The notes under the pieces: generated by a model
What the model was told of the DNA's origin: nothing
Seen by the model: the letters and a program-made list of their open reading frames with translations, nothing else
The model's database searches: none
Assembly: GCA_945878995.1 (NCBI GenBank)
Contig: CAMCUN010000006.1
Coordinates: 17,478-81,477 of the forward strand
Direction of reading: 5' to 3'
Source of the DNA: Polaromonas sp. YR568
GTDB lineage: Bacteria; Pseudomonadota; Gammaproteobacteria; Burkholderiales; Burkholderiaceae_C
DNA length: 64,000 bases
Shown: positions 47,071 to 57,111 of the stretch, in pieces
Layout of the letters: each line of letters starts with the position of its first letter
How positions within the stretch are numbered: the stretch's first letter is position 1
Program-made: the position numbers and the translations under genes

Positions 47071-47856
47071 TCAGTCAGACACCTTTTGTGACACCCCGCC
47101 GAAGCGGCGGTCAGTCTCCACAAACCAGGCAAGAGCACGGTCAAACTCATCGGGCGTGAAGTCTGGCCACAAGACATCGGTGAAGTACATCTCGGTGTAG
47201 GCCATTTGCCACAGCAAAAAGTTGCTCACGCGTGACTCGCCGCCCGTGCGCACCAGCAAGTCTGGGTCGGGTGCGTAGGCCATGCTAAAAAAAGGCTGGA
47301 GCGCCGCCTCGGTCATGTCAGTGGCAGGCGCGCCCTCATGGGCGGCCTGCCATCTGCCCATGGCCTGCACCAAATCCCAACGGCCGCCAAAATTGGCCGC
47401 CACGGTCAAGGTCACGCGGGTGTGGTGAGCGGTGACGGCCTCGGCTTGGGCGATCAGCTTTTGCAACCGCGCATCAAAGCGGCTGAGGTCGCCAATAACT
47501 TTGAGCCGCACCCCGTTGCTGTTCATGTCTTTGACCTCTTTTTCGAGGTAAAGCACAAACAAACTCATGAGCGTGGAAACCTCTTCCATGGGCCGCCTCC
47601 AGTTCTCGGAGCTGAAGGCAAACAAGGTCACAAAGGGAATTCCGCGGTCAATGGCGTGCTCGACCACCGAACGCACCCGCTTGGCGCCGCTGGCATGGCC
47701 AAAGCTGCGGGGTAAACCTCTATTTTTAGCCCAGCGACCGTTGCCGTCCATGATGAAGGCGACATGGCGCGGGACTTTGGCCTCCTGCAAGGACCGGTGG
47801 ACATGGGGGTCGTTCAAGAGCAGGCCTTGTGAGGAAAAAGCATATGGATGCGACAA
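47071..47856 (-). CDS. uppS: Isoprenyl transferase (undecaprenyl diphosphate synthase family)
   Basis: cis-Prenyltransferase that builds undecaprenyl diphosphate for cell-wall carriers. In the 261-residue protein the catalytic loop reads HVAFIMDGNGRWAKNRG. NFGGRWDLVQA and the C-terminal LLVRTGGESRVSNFLLWQMAYTE are also typical. It starts at TTG because no ATG precedes the active-site loop. In most Burkholderiales uppS lies in frr-uppS-cdsA; this copy stands alone, so it could be a second paralogue. It is convergent with the LuxR regulator gene. Confidence 0.88.
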   Translation of the reverse strand: MSHPYAFSSQGLLLNDPHVHRSLQEAKVPRHVAFIMDGNGRWAKNRGLPRSFGHASGAKRVRSVVEHAIDRGIPFVTLFAFSSENWRRPMEEVSTLMSLFVLYLEKEVKDMNSNGVRLKVIGDLSRFDARLQKLIAQAEAVTAHHTRVTLTVAANFGGRWDLVQAMGRWQAAHEGAPATDMTEAALQPFFSMAYAPDPDLLVRTGGESRVSNFLLWQMAYTEMYFTDVLWPDFTPDEFDRALAWFVETDRRFGGVSQKVSD

Positions 47857-47901
47857 ATACTCATCATTTTAACAATTACCTGTTGCACGAATGATGCAGC
47901 A

Positions 47902-48471
47902 TCAGGCCTTGGGCAAGGTCACGCCCACCTGCCCTTGGTATTTGCCGCCCCGGTCTTTGTAAGAGGTTTCACAGACCTCGTCGCTCTCAAAAAAGAGCAC
48001 CTGGGCGCAGCCCTCGCCTGCGTAGATGCGCGCGGGCAGCGGCGTGGTGTTGGAAAACTCCAGGGTCACATAGCCTTCCCACTCGGGCTCGAAGGGGGTG
48101 ACGTTGACGATGATGCCGCAACGCGCATAAGTGCTTTTGCCCAGGCAAATGGTCAGCACATTGCGAGGAATTCGAAAATATTCCAGCGTGCGCGCGAGTG
48201 CAAAGCTGTTGGGCGGAATGATGCAGCTGTCGCCATGGAAATCCACAAAGCTTTTTTCGTCAAAGTTCTTGGGGTCCACCACGGTAGAGTGGATGTTGGT
48301 GAACACCTTGAACTCGGGCGCGCAGCGGATGTCGTAGCCGTAGCTGCTGGTGCCGTAGCTGATGATTTTTTGCCCGCTCTCGGTGGCCCGCACCTGGGCC
48401 GGCTCGAAGGGCTCGATCATGCCGGTGCTCTCGGCCATGCGGCGTATCCACTTGTCGCTCTTGATGCTCAC
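47902..48471 (-). CDS. dcd: dCTP deaminase
   Basis: Makes dUTP from dCTP for thymidylate synthesis. The 189 residues match the family, which forms trimers. It has the N-terminal [10 protein letters not shown], the SYGYDIR strand and the [31 protein letters not shown] active-site region (Arg, and the Glu of TLEF). A GTG start at 48471, with AAGGA about 8 bases upstream, gives the right length; the frame open further upstream is not family-like. Confidence 0.95.
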   Translation of the reverse strand: MSIKSDKWIRRMAESTGMIEPFEPAQVRATESGQKIISYGTSSYGYDIRCAPEFKVFTNIHSTVVDPKNFDEKSFVDFHGDSCIIPPNSFALARTLEYFRIPRNVLTICLGKSTYARCGIIVNVTPFEPEWEGYVTLEFSNTTPLPARIYAGEGCAQVLFFESDEVCETSYKDRGGKYQGQVGVTLPKA

Positions 48472-48502
48472 GTGCAAATCCTTTGGCAAGCGTTTTTTAG
48501 GG

Positions 48503-49810
48503 TTAATCAGCAATTGTAGGCAGTGACAGCTGACGGCCGGCCAACACACATTGCTCCACCGCGCGGTCGTCGCCCAGCACAATCAGGCTGAACAGCAGCT
48601 CGTCCAGAGTTTGGGCGGCCGAGGAGCGGCGCGCCAACAAGGGCGTGGCCGCCGGGTTGAGCACCACAAAATCGGCCTCGCAGCCGGGCAGCAGGTTGCC
48701 TACCAGCCCTTGCAAGCCCAAGGCGCGGGCCGCACCGGCCGTGTGCTGAAACCACAGCTGCTGCGGGCTGAGCGACAAGCCGGTTTTGGTGTGGCCCTCT
48801 CGGCCCACCACGTAGGCCGCCAACATGGTGTGAAAAGGCGAAAAGCTGGTGCCACCCCCCACGTCGCTGGCCAGGCCGTACAGGTGACCGGCACGGTCGG
48901 CCGCGGCGTAATCAAAAAAGCCGCTGCCCAAAAACAAATTGCTGGTCGGGCACACAGCGGCGGCCGCGCCCGTCTCACGCAGCAGCTGGCGGTCGGTGTC
49001 GTCCAAGTGAATGCAGTGGGCATAGACGCTGCGCGGGCGCAGCAGGCCAAACTGCTCGTACACCGCCAAGTAGCTGCGGGCCTGGGGGTGCAAGTCTTGG
49101 ACCCAAGCGATTTCGTCTTTGTTCTCAGACACATGGGACTGCACCCACACCTCGGGGTAGCGCGCCGCCAACTCTCCTGCCCCGGCCAGTTGCGCGTCGC
49201 TGCAGCTGGGCACAAAGCGGGGCGTGATGGCGCAGCCCAGCCGGCCTTTGCCGTGCCAGCGCTGGATCAGCGCCTCGGTGTCCAGCAGGCTTTGCTCGGT
49301 CTGGTCGCGCACGCCATCGGGGGCGTGTCTGTCCATCAGGCACTTGCCCGCGATCAAGCGTAGGCCCCGCGTCTGGCCCGCATCCATCAAGGCGTTGACC
49401 GAGGCCGTGTGCGAGCTGCCAAAGACCAAGGCCGTGCTCACGCCGTGGCGCTGCAGTTCGTCCAGGAAAAAGTCAGCCACCTCGCGCGCGTGCGCCTCAT
49501 TGTCAAAGCGGGCTTCTTGCACAAAGGTGTAGTTCTCCAGCCAGGGCAGCAAGCCCTCTGCGGGCGAGCCAATCACGTCCACCTGGGGAAAGTGAATGTG
49601 CATGTCCACAAAACCGGGCGCGATCAAGCGGCCAAGCAGGTGCTGCACAGGCACATGGGCAAAGCCAGCTTTGAGCGCCGGCCAGGGGCCTATGGCCAGC
49701 ACCTCTTGGATGCCCTGCGCGTTGGGGGTGGTGACCAGCAGGCCATCGGCGTCGTAGATGGCCGTGCCGTCGGGCTTGAAATACAGCAAAGCAGCGCGGT
49801 AAGCGTTCAT
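48503..49810 (-). CDS. guaD: Guanine deaminase
   Basis: Amidohydrolase that turns guanine into xanthine. The 435 residues include the metal-binding [12 protein letters not shown], the later His ligands in [11 protein letters not shown] and YAHCIHLDD, the catalytic Asp in [12 protein letters not shown], and [12 protein letters not shown] C-terminal strands. The start [11 protein letters not shown] at 49810 is chosen because the upstream 34 codons resemble leader. The gene upstream on the same strand encodes a BMP-family binding protein, which suggests a purine salvage pair. Confidence 0.91.
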   Translation of the reverse strand: MNAYRAALLYFKPDGTAIYDADGLLVTTPNAQGIQEVLAIGPWPALKAGFAHVPVQHLLGRLIAPGFVDMHIHFPQVDVIGSPAEGLLPWLENYTFVQEARFDNEAHAREVADFFLDELQRHGVSTALVFGSSHTASVNALMDAGQTRGLRLIAGKCLMDRHAPDGVRDQTEQSLLDTEALIQRWHGKGRLGCAITPRFVPSCSDAQLAGAGELAARYPEVWVQSHVSENKDEIAWVQDLHPQARSYLAVYEQFGLLRPRSVYAHCIHLDDTDRQLLRETGAAAAVCPTSNLFLGSGFFDYAAADRAGHLYGLASDVGGGTSFSPFHTMLAAYVVGREGHTKTGLSLSPQQLWFQHTAGAARALGLQGLVGNLLPGCEADFVVLNPAATPLLARRSSAAQTLDELLFSLIVLGDDRAVEQCVLAGRQLSLPTIAD

Positions 49811-49880
49811 GCCTGCAAGGGTAGCGCAAGGCTGAGCCAGCGCAGGCAACCCAAGCCCGTGATCAAGGGGTTTCAGCGCC

Positions 49881-50999
49881 TTACTGCGCCCCTGGCAAGC
49901 TGCCCTGCACACCCTGCACCAGGTAGTTCATGCCCAAAATTTGCGCGTCACTCAAGGCGCTGCGGGCCGCGATCACCACCCGGCCGGTGTTGTCACGCAC
50001 CGGCTGAGCCCCGGCGGCAAAGGGCTTGAGCCGACCTGCCGCCACGTCTTGCTGGCGGGCCAGCACTTCTTTTTGCACAGCTTGGGGCACCTTGGGGCCA
50101 AAGTCTCCCACGCGCACCATGCCTTCTTGAATGCCGCCCCAGAGCTGGCCACTCTTCCAGTCTCCCTGCAACACCGCGCGTGCCCGCTGGGTGTAGTAAT
50201 CGGCCCACTGGTGGGTCACCGCCAGCAGCTGCGCGTCGGGGGCAGTCTGCCGCATGTCGGAGTGGTAGGCCACGGCCAGCTTGCCGCGCTCTTGCGCGGC
50301 CCGCATCACGGCGGTCGAGCCCGTGTGAAAGGCCAGCACATCGGCGTTTTGGTTGAACAAGGTCATGGCCGCGTCGCGCTCGCGGGGGGGGTCAAACCAG
50401 GCGTTGAGCCAAATCACTTTGACCTCGGCTTGGGGCTGCACAGAGCGCATGCCCAGGGCAAAGGCGTTGATGCCCTGCAGCACCTCAGGAATGGGAAAGC
50501 CCGCCACATAACCGGCCACGCCGCTTTGGCTCATGCGCCCCGCCGCTATTCCCGCCAGGTAGCGGCCCTCGTAATAGCGGGCGTTGGCCACCGCCACGTT
50601 GGCCGCTGTTTTGTAGCCGGTGATGGACTCGAACTTCACACCCGGGAACTCGCGCGCCACCTTGAGCGTAGGCTCCATGTAACCAAAGCTGGGCGTGAAA
50701 ATCAGCTGATGGCCTTGCTGCGCCAGGTCACGGATGACGCGCTCGGCATCGGCGCCTTCGGCCACGTTTTCCACATAGGTGGTTTTGACGCGGGCGCCCA
50801 GGTTTTTCTCCAGCGCCAGCCTGGCGTTTTCGTGCTGGCGCACCCAGCCGGCCTCGGTCAGGGGCGCGACGTAGACAAAGCCGACTTTGAGCGGCTCGGT
50901 GACTGCGGCGGAACTGCTGGGCGTGGAAGCAGGTGTCTGCGCCACAAGGGGAATAGAAAAGCAAGCGGCCGCAAGCGCGGCTGCGAGGTTTTTGTACAT
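49881..50999 (-). CDS. BMP-family ABC transporter substrate-binding protein
   Basis: A 372-residue periplasmic binding protein of the PnrA/BMP class, which usually binds purine nucleosides or related bases. A signal peptide (about 1-20, ending PLVAQT) precedes the mature protein (KVGFVYVAPLTEAGWVRQHE...; SITGYKTAANVAVANARYYEGRYLAGIAAGRM). GAGGA 6 bases upstream fixes the start at 50999 over an in-frame ATG at 51014. The permease and ATPase genes expected for a BMP transporter are not in the window. Guanine deaminase follows 70 bp downstream, so guanine or another purine is a plausible ligand. Confidence 0.86.
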   Translation of the reverse strand: MYKNLAAALAAACFSIPLVAQTPASTPSSSAAVTEPLKVGFVYVAPLTEAGWVRQHENARLALEKNLGARVKTTYVENVAEGADAERVIRDLAQQGHQLIFTPSFGYMEPTLKVAREFPGVKFESITGYKTAANVAVANARYYEGRYLAGIAAGRMSQSGVAGYVAGFPIPEVLQGINAFALGMRSVQPQAEVKVIWLNAWFDPPRERDAAMTLFNQNADVLAFHTGSTAVMRAAQERGKLAVAYHSDMRQTAPDAQLLAVTHQWADYYTQRARAVLQGDWKSGQLWGGIQEGMVRVGDFGPKVPQAVQKEVLARQQDVAAGRLKPFAAGAQPVRDNTGRVVIAARSALSDAQILGMNYLVQGVQGSLPGAQ

Positions 51000-51135
51000 G
51001 GTGTTCCTCGACATGGCCCTGAAAAAGAAACTCGCCTGGCACGGGCAGTGCAACAGGCGAATAAGTCATTGTAAAAGGCCTTCAAAGACCTCTGTTCACC
51101 ACTTTATGGAGGGTTTTAGGAAGTTGGCGCCGCTT

Positions 51136-52380
51136 TCAAAGAAAGCGCTCAGCCCGGTAGGGCCCAGGGTCCAGCCCGGGGGTCTGACCGCTGATCAGCT
51201 CTGCCAACAAGCGCCCAGCCACAGGCCCGAGCGTGAAGCCCTGGTGCGCATGGCCAAAGTTGAACCACAGCCCTCGGTGGCGCGGCGCAGGCCCCATCAC
51301 GGGCAGCATGTCGGGCGTGCAAGGGCGGCTGCCCAGCCACGGCGGGGTGGCCAGCGCTGGCCCCAAGTCCACCAGTTGGCGGGCGGCCTGCTCGGCCCTG
51401 CCGAGTTGCACCGGCGTGGCAGGCACGTCCATGCGGGCGAACTCAGCCCCCGTGGTCAGGCGCGTGCCTTGGGCTGTGGGCAGCAGCAAAAACCCTTTTT
51501 CGGCGTCGAGCATGGGCAGGTTCAAACTGGCGCCTGTGTAGTGCTGGTGGTAACCGCGTTTGACGAACAAGGGCAAGCGGTAGCCCATGGGCCGAACCAG
51601 GGCATCAGACCAGGGGCCCAAGGCAATGACGGCTTGTGCGGCCTCCAGCCAGCCACCGCCGTCCAGGTCATCCGCACGCACGCGCCAGCCTGAGCCGTGC
51701 GTTTGCAAGGTGTGGGCGTTGGCGTGCACCAAGCGGCCACCGCGCTGCTCAAACAGCCGGGCATAGCGGGCCACCAACTCGCCCGGATCACTCACCGACC
51801 AGGTATCGAGCCAATGCACCGCCCCAGCCAAGTCACATCGCAAGGCCGGTTCGGCCTGGGCCAAAGCCGCTGCATCCAGGGCGGCAAAGCGCACCCCAAA
51901 TTGGCGCTCCAAACGCCCGGCGTCTTTGACCGCTTGGGCAAAGACCGTCGGGCTGCGGTAGACCTTGCGAAAACCTTCACACCGCACCAGGTCTTGGGCG
52001 CCAGCCTCTTCAATCAAGGGCTGGTGCTCGTCCAGGCAATGCGCAATCAGCCGGGCATGGTGCTGGCTCGCCACCGCATGTCGCTCAGGCGCAGACTCGC
52101 GCCAATAGGTGAACAAGGCGCGGGCCAAACCCGGCAGTGCCGACCCGTGGTAATGCACGTCCACAGTCCGCCCCAAGGCCACTTGCAGCAACTTGGACCA
52201 TTGGCGCGGAAAGGCGTAAGGCTCGACCGCCTCGCGCTGAATGAGGCCCGCATTGCCAAACGAGGTTTCTTGGCCTGGCCCCTTTTTGTCCACCAGCAGC
52301 ACCTGGTGGCCACGCTGCTGCAAGTGCAAGGCGGTGCAGGTGCCCACCATGCCTGCGCCTAGAACCAAAACACTGGACAT
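51136..52380 (-). CDS. D-amino acid dehydrogenase-like FAD oxidoreductase
   Basis: Flavoprotein of the DAO family, 414 residues, close to DadA, which oxidises D-amino acids such as D-alanine and passes electrons to the quinone pool. It has the N-terminal FAD-binding VLGAGMVGTCTALHL, GNAGLI, WLGSRPCTPDMLPVMG and the C-terminal NFGHAHQGFTLGPVAG. The start MSSVLVLGAG at 52380 is family-like. It could also be a related sarcosine- or glycine-oxidase type; the substrate is inferred from fold only. Confidence 0.86.
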   Translation of the reverse strand: MSSVLVLGAGMVGTCTALHLQQRGHQVLLVDKKGPGQETSFGNAGLIQREAVEPYAFPRQWSKLLQVALGRTVDVHYHGSALPGLARALFTYWRESAPERHAVASQHHARLIAHCLDEHQPLIEEAGAQDLVRCEGFRKVYRSPTVFAQAVKDAGRLERQFGVRFAALDAAALAQAEPALRCDLAGAVHWLDTWSVSDPGELVARYARLFEQRGGRLVHANAHTLQTHGSGWRVRADDLDGGGWLEAAQAVIALGPWSDALVRPMGYRLPLFVKRGYHQHYTGASLNLPMLDAEKGFLLLPTAQGTRLTTGAEFARMDVPATPVQLGRAEQAARQLVDLGPALATPPWLGSRPCTPDMLPVMGPAPRHRGLWFNFGHAHQGFTLGPVAGRLLAELISGQTPGLDPGPYRAERFL

Positions 52381-52451
52381 GGCTGGCCTTTGAGTCAGAA
52401 GGGAGTAGGAGGTGTTAGGGAAAACAGCCTGGGCAACAAGGCAACACGGCC

Positions 52452-52904
52452 TCAAGGCTTGTCGTCCAAGTGGGCTTGCACCCGCACCGCGTAGGTGGCC
52501 AGGTGCACCTCGCGCAAAAACAGCGACAGACCCGCAATCAGGCCCACCATCGCGGCAATGAAGAGCACCGCAGCCAGGCCGCGCAGCTCCACCGCAAACA
52601 GACCTTCTACAAACAAGGTGGCAATCACCAAGCACACCAGCAAAGCTGCCGCCGTGCAGCCGTTGATGGCCTGGCTGGCCAGCCGGCGGCGGCGCTCCAA
52701 ATGCGCCAGCTCGCGCCCATAGCTCACCCGGCTGGGTGCGTCGAGCTCGGCCCAGCGCTGCTCAAACCAGCGGCCCCTGTCAATGATGCGGGCCAGGCGG
52801 TTGGTCATCACCGACAGCAAACCGGCAATGCCGGTGAGCAAAAAAACGGGCGCCACGGCCAATTGAATGGCGTGGGAAATGTCGGCAATGGCGGGGGTGT
52901 TCAT
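52452..52904 (-). CDS. DUF2721 domain-containing membrane protein
   Basis: A 150-residue integral membrane protein. Helix 1 is HAIQLAVAPVFLLTGIAGLLSVM, followed by a charged RLARIIDRGRWFEQRW linker and two further helices (about 75-100 and 105-130). The pattern is DUF2721, a family with no established function. The ATG at 52904 has no good Shine-Dalgarno, and a longer form beginning 21 codons upstream cannot be excluded. It shares an orientation with the D-amino-acid dehydrogenase gene, 71 bp downstream. Confidence 0.8.
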   Translation of the reverse strand: MNTPAIADISHAIQLAVAPVFLLTGIAGLLSVMTNRLARIIDRGRWFEQRWAELDAPSRVSYGRELAHLERRRRLASQAINGCTAAALLVCLVIATLFVEGLFAVELRGLAAVLFIAAMVGLIAGLSLFLREVHLATYAVRVQAHLDDKP

Positions 52905-53064
52905 GGGGGAGGAAAGGGAACGGGAATGAATGCCCGCAAAGCCTGCGGTTTCAGCCTCAAAGACCAATGAATCATGCCACAGCGGTCGGGCACAAAAGGT
53001 GACAACCCAGCACCTTCAGTGCTTGCGGCTGAAGGAGACTACAGCGCAATGCAGACTGCAAAAA

Positions 53065-53095
53065 CAAACATGCCCACAAGGCGTGGGCATGTTGC
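53065..53095 (-). terminator. Terminator-like hairpin after the HhH protein gene
   Basis: AACATGCCCAC and GTGGGCATGTT pair around a 5-nt loop. On the minus strand the second arm is followed by TGTTTTTGC. It lies about 60 bp past the stop of the helix-hairpin-helix gene. Confidence 0.72.
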
Positions 53096-53153
53096 AAAAG
53101 CAGTTCCTCAGCACCCGACTGAACGGGTCTGTGGCGGTCAAATCGGCACAGGT

Positions 53154-53564
53154 TTATTTTTTGGGCGCCTCTGGCTTGGCATCAGCCTTGGCCGCTGGGG
53201 CAGCCGCTGCTGCTGCAACTGGTTTGGCGTCGGCTTTGGGTGCGGCAGCTGTGGCAGGCTTGGCGTCTTTGGCAGCGGCTTTGCTGTCTTTGGCGGCAGG
53301 CTTGAAGCCCGCACCGCCCACAGTCAGGCCCTCGGAAGACAGCTTGGTGGCGCTGGCTTCACCAAAGCCTTTGACGCGTGCAATGAAGTCATCCCAATTT
53401 TTGAATTCGCCTTTTTTGCGCTCCTCCACGATGAGCTTGCTCTTGGCAGCGCCAATGCCTTTGATGGATTGAAGCTCGGCTTCAGAGCCTTTGTTGATGT
53501 CGACGGCAGCAAAAGCGGCCATCAGCGACATGGCCGCCAGGAAAGCAAAGATTTTTTTGAACAT
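53154..53564 (-). CDS. Exported ComEA-type helix-hairpin-helix protein with Ala/Lys/Pro-rich tail
   Basis: A 136-residue protein: a signal peptide (about 1-19), then a helix-hairpin-helix pair (about 21-82) with DINKGSEAELQSIKGIGAAKSKLIVEERKK, the fold ComEA uses to bind DNA. The last ~50 residues (from 84) are low-complexity Ala/Lys/Pro/Asp, like a histone H1 tail. ComEA is a periplasmic DNA-uptake factor, but many short HhH proteins of this type have no known role. The tail is unusual for ComEA. The 409 bp upstream (53565-53973) holds no gene or site I can identify. Confidence 0.82.
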   Translation of the reverse strand: MFKKIFAFLAAMSLMAAFAAVDINKGSEAELQSIKGIGAAKSKLIVEERKKGEFKNWDDFIARVKGFGEASATKLSSEGLTVGGAGFKPAAKDSKAAAKDAKPATAAAPKADAKPVAAAAAAPAAKADAKPEAPKK

Positions 53565-53973
53565 ACAAGACCTTGTTGATTGCTGAACAGTGGAATGAAA
53601 GCGTGTTGCACAAACCCAGCGTCCTGAATTGATGCCCCCATTCAACGGCTTGTCCATGGGGCAGGTTGACCATTCAAAAAAATTTACGTTTAAAGCCCAC
53701 ACAGCGCCAAGCCTGAAGCCGCCGCGCTCACCATGTGAATGAGGGCGGCTCACACCAGCCTGCAGACCCCAGAGGTGGCCTCAGCAAGCGTGGCGCTCAC
53801 TCAGGCCCCACATGTCACCCTAAAGCACCAAGGGTCGTCCCTAGCACTCACCTGCAATACCGGCAGTAGGATGAGCACAAGGCGCGCCGTCACTCCAGGG
53901 ATGACTTTCGCCCCTTTGCAAGCTGTTCGTCACCCACTCCAGCACCACAGACCCTCAGAAAGAGCTCACCAGC

Positions 53974-54474
53974 ATGGCAAAAATCAACGTCAATGGCGCC
54001 ACCCGCCAATTCAAGGCAGAGCCCGACACACCCTTGCTCTGGGTGCTGCGCGAGCAATTGGGCATGACAGGCACCAAATATGGTTGCGGCATTGCCGTGT
54101 GCGGCGCCTGCACGGTGCACATCAATGGGGTGCCCACGCGCAGCTGTGTGCGGCCCATCTCCAGCGTCGGGCCCAGGGAAAAAGTGGTCACCATTGAGGG
54201 CCTCTCACCCAATGGTTCGCACCCGGTGCAAAAAGCCTGGGTGGCGCTGGACGTGCCGCAGTGCGGCTACTGCCAAAGCGGCATGGTCATGGCTGCCGCC
54301 GCCCTGCTCAAAACCAAGCCCAACCCCAGCGACGCCGACATTGACGCGGCCATGAGCAACATTTGCCGATGCGGCACCTACAACCGCATACGCGCGGCCA
54401 TCAAGGCGGTGGCCCAAGGCAGCACCCGCAGCGCCGGTTTGGACATCCAACACACCAACGGGAGCGTGGCATGA
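53974..54474 (+). CDS. (2Fe-2S) subunit of an IorA-type molybdenum oxidoreductase
   Basis: Small electron-transfer subunit (166 residues) of a xanthine-oxidase-family enzyme, the CoxS/IorA type. The N-terminal plant-ferredoxin-like cluster is held by C38, C43, C46 and C58 (CGIAVCGAC...SC). The helical second cluster is held by C97, C100 (CGYCQSG), C131 and C133 (CRCGTY). It has no signal peptide, so it probably leaves the cell as a folded passenger with the Tat-exported large subunit. Its stop overlaps the next start (ATGA). It heads the molybdoenzyme-sox gene run. Confidence 0.92.
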   Translation: MAKINVNGATRQFKAEPDTPLLWVLREQLGMTGTKYGCGIAVCGACTVHINGVPTRSCVRPISSVGPREKVVTIEGLSPNGSHPVQKAWVALDVPQCGYCQSGMVMAAAALLKTKPNPSDADIDAAMSNICRCGTYNRIRAAIKAVAQGSTRSAGLDIQHTNGSVA

Positions 54475-56660
54475 AACTCTTGAACCCCTCCAACGTGGAC
54501 CGCCGCCATTTCCTCAAGCTCAGCGCCGCCACCGGCCTGGCCATTGGCTTTCACCTGCCCCAGAACGCCCTGGCCCAAACTACGCCGGCTGACGTCAATG
54601 AGATAAACGTCTGGGTGGTGGTCAAGCCCGACGACACCGTGGTCATCCGCATTGCCCGCTCAGAAATGGGGCAAGGCAGCCTGACAGGACTGGCGCAGTT
54701 GGTGGCCGAAGAGCTCGAATGCAACTGGGCCAAGGTCAGCACCGAATACCCCACCCCCGGCCAAAGCCTGGCGCGCAACCGAGCTTGGGGCAACTTTTCC
54801 ACCGGCGGCAGCCGGGGCATTCGGGAATCGCAAGAGTATGTGCGCAAAGGCGGGGCCACAGCCCGCATGATGCTGGTGCAAGCGGCCGCCAACGAATGGA
54901 AAGTGCCTGCCGCCGAATGCAGCGCGGCCAACAGCATCATCACGCACACGCCCACCGGCCGCACCCTGAGCTACGGCAAGGTGGCCACGGCCGCCGGCCA
55001 GCTGGCTGTGCCCACAGCAGTGAGCCTCAAAGACCCCAAAGACTGGAAAATTGCCGGCAAGCGCTTGGCCCGCTTGGACACGGTGGACAAAGTCACAGGC
55101 AAGCAAATTTACGGCGCCGACCTGCAAATGCCCGGCATGCTCAACGCCGCCATCAAAGACTGCCCGGTGTTTGGCGGCAAGGTCAAGAGTTTCAACGCCA
55201 GCGCCATTGCCAAGCGGCCCGGTGTCAAAAAAGTGGTGCAGGTGGGCGACAGCGCCGTGGCCGTGGTGGCCGACACCTGGTGGCGGGCCAAAACCGCGCT
55301 CGATGCCTTGCCCATTGAATGGGACGAAGGCCCCAACGCCAAGGCCTCCAGCGCGGCCATGGCCGTCATCCTCAAGGCCGGGCTGGACGCCCCCGAGGCC
55401 GCTGTGGGCAACAGCCAAGGCGACGCCAAGGCTGCTTTGGCCAGCGCCGGCCGCAAGATTGAAGCGGTCTACTCCTACCCGCACCAAAACCACGCCACCA
55501 TGGAGCCCATGAACGCCACGGCGCGCTGGACCCCTGAGAAATGCGAGGTCTGGACGCCCACGCAAAACGGCGAGTCGGCCCTGGCGGCCACCTCCGAGGC
55601 CTCGGGCTTGCCGGCGCGCCAATGCGAGGTGTACAAAATTCACCTGGGCGGCGGCTTTGGCCGGCGCAGCATGACCGACTGGATTCGCCAGTCGGTAGAG
55701 ATTGCCAAGCAAATGCCGGGCACGCCCGTCAAGCTGATGTGGACCCGCGAAGAAGACATGCAGCACGGGCGCTACCACCCCGTGACGCATTGCAAGATGC
55801 AGGCGGGCCTGGATGCACAGGGCAACATCACGGCGGTGCACATGCGCTTGTCGGGCCAGTCCATCTTGGCGGCCGTGAACCCGCAGGGTGTGCAAAACGG
55901 CCGCGACCCGGTGGTCTTTCAAGGGCTGTTGGCGACCGGGCTGGAAGGCTCCCTGGGCTACACCTTTCCCACCTTGCTGGTGGACCACGCCATGCGCAAC
56001 CCGTCCGTGCCACCTGGTTTTTGGCGCGGGGTTAACCTGAACCAAAACGCCATCTACATGGAGTGCTTTATTGACGAGATTGCCTCGGCCACCCAGCAAG
56101 ACCCGCTGGCGCTGCGCCGCAAGCTCATGACCCAGCACCCCAAGCACCTGGCTGTGCTCAATGCCGTGGCCCAAAAGGTGGGCTGGGACACCCCGCCGCC
56201 CGATGTGGGCGGGCAAAAAGTGTTCCGCGGCCTGGCCCAAATCATGGGCTTTGGCAGCTACGTGGCCGCCTGTGCCGAGGTGTCGGTGAGCAAAGACGGT
56301 GAGCTCAAAATCCACCGCATCGTGGCCTCCACCGACCCCGGCTATGCGGTCAATCCGCAGCAGATTGAGGCGCAAGTGGAAGGCTCGTTTGTCTACGGCC
56401 TGTCGGCGGCGCTGTTTGGGGAGTGCACGGTCAAAAATGGCCGCATTGAGCAAAGCAACTTCAACGACTACCCGGTGGTGCTCATGCGCCACATGCCCAA
56501 GGTGGAAACGGTGCTGGTGCCCTCGGGCGGCTTTTGGGGCGGTGTGGGTGAACCCACCATTGCGGTGGCCGCGCCCGCGGTGCTCAACGCCATTTTTGCA
56601 GCCACCGGCAAGCGCATCCGCGACCTGCCGCTCAAGCACCACAACCTCAAACAAGCGTGA
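54471..56660 (+). CDS. Molybdopterin-binding large subunit, IorB/xanthine dehydrogenase type, Tat-exported
   Basis: Catalytic Mo-cofactor subunit (729 residues). The N terminus [18 protein letters not shown] is a twin-arginine signal, so the enzyme acts in the periplasm. Cofactor motifs include [25 protein letters not shown] and [11 protein letters not shown], the last holding the conserved catalytic Glu. No FAD subunit gene is present, so electrons must leave by the 2Fe-2S subunit to another carrier, plausibly a cytochrome. Characterised relatives are isoquinoline 1-oxidoreductase and aldehyde dehydrogenases; the substrate here is unknown. Its stop overlaps soxX (GTGA). Confidence 0.9.
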   Translation: MKLLNPSNVDRRHFLKLSAATGLAIGFHLPQNALAQTTPADVNEINVWVVVKPDDTVVIRIARSEMGQGSLTGLAQLVAEELECNWAKVSTEYPTPGQSLARNRAWGNFSTGGSRGIRESQEYVRKGGATARMMLVQAAANEWKVPAAECSAANSIITHTPTGRTLSYGKVATAAGQLAVPTAVSLKDPKDWKIAGKRLARLDTVDKVTGKQIYGADLQMPGMLNAAIKDCPVFGGKVKSFNASAIAKRPGVKKVVQVGDSAVAVVADTWWRAKTALDALPIEWDEGPNAKASSAAMAVILKAGLDAPEAAVGNSQGDAKAALASAGRKIEAVYSYPHQNHATMEPMNATARWTPEKCEVWTPTQNGESALAATSEASGLPARQCEVYKIHLGGGFGRRSMTDWIRQSVEIAKQMPGTPVKLMWTREEDMQHGRYHPVTHCKMQAGLDAQGNITAVHMRLSGQSILAAVNPQGVQNGRDPVVFQGLLATGLEGSLGYTFPTLLVDHAMRNPSVPPGFWRGVNLNQNAIYMECFIDEIASATQQDPLALRRKLMTQHPKHLAVLNAVAQKVGWDTPPPDVGGQKVFRGLAQIMGFGSYVAACAEVSVSKDGELKIHRIVASTDPGYAVNPQQIEAQVEGSFVYGLSAALFGECTVKNGRIEQSNFNDYPVVLMRHMPKVETVLVPSGGFWGGVGEPTIAVAAPAVLNAIFAATGKRIRDLPLKHHNLKQA

Positions 56661-57103
56661 GCCCCTGGCTGTTGGCTTGTGCCTGGACACTGCTGGCCAC
56701 CCCAGCGGTGGGCCAAGCACTGGTGGCCTACACCGTGCAAGGCGAAGGCGCCAGTGCCCGCATCGAGCAGCCGCTGGCCACACCCGGCGATGCCGCCCGG
56801 GGCCGCGCCATTGCGGCCAGCCGTCAGCAAGGCCTGTGCGTGCTGTGCCACAGCCTGCCTGTGGTGGAAGAGCGCTTTCAGGGCAACCTGGCGCCCAACT
56901 TGGCGGGCATTGGTTTGCGCCTGTCTGAGGCCCAGTTGCGGCTGCGCGTGGTGGAGTCGCGCCGCGTCAACCCAGACAGCTTCATGCCGGCCTTTCACAG
57001 CACGGCCCACCTGAGCCGGGTGGGTGGAGCTTGGCAAGGCCAGCCCATTTTGAATGCTCAACAAGTAGAAGACGTGGTCGCCTGGCTGGTGAGCTTGCGT
57101 TGA
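56657..57103 (+). CDS. soxX: SoxX, sulfur-oxidation c-type cytochrome
   Basis: Monohaem cytochrome, 148 residues, with a signal peptide (about 1-19). It is normally paired with SoxA, and together they join thiosulfate to the SoxY carrier. The haem motif is CVLCH, with the Met-ligand stretch DSFMPAFHS and the family's C-terminal GQPILNAQQVEDVVAWLVSL. Translation starts at GTG, overlapping the previous gene's stop (GTGA), so it is coupled to the molybdoenzyme subunit. soxY follows 8 bp later. Confidence 0.9.
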   Translation: MSPWLLACAWTLLATPAVGQALVAYTVQGEGASARIEQPLATPGDAARGRAIAASRQQGLCVLCHSLPVVEERFQGNLAPNLAGIGLRLSEAQLRLRVVESRRVNPDSFMPAFHSTAHLSRVGGAWQGQPILNAQQVEDVVAWLVSLR

Positions 57104-57111
57104 TAGGCACC

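Noticed and set aside
54660..56783. A 707-codon open frame opposite the molybdoenzyme large subunit gene
   Set aside because: Its composition is typical of an antisense shadow (His/Gly/Ala/Arg runs), and the sense frame is a full-length recognised enzyme.
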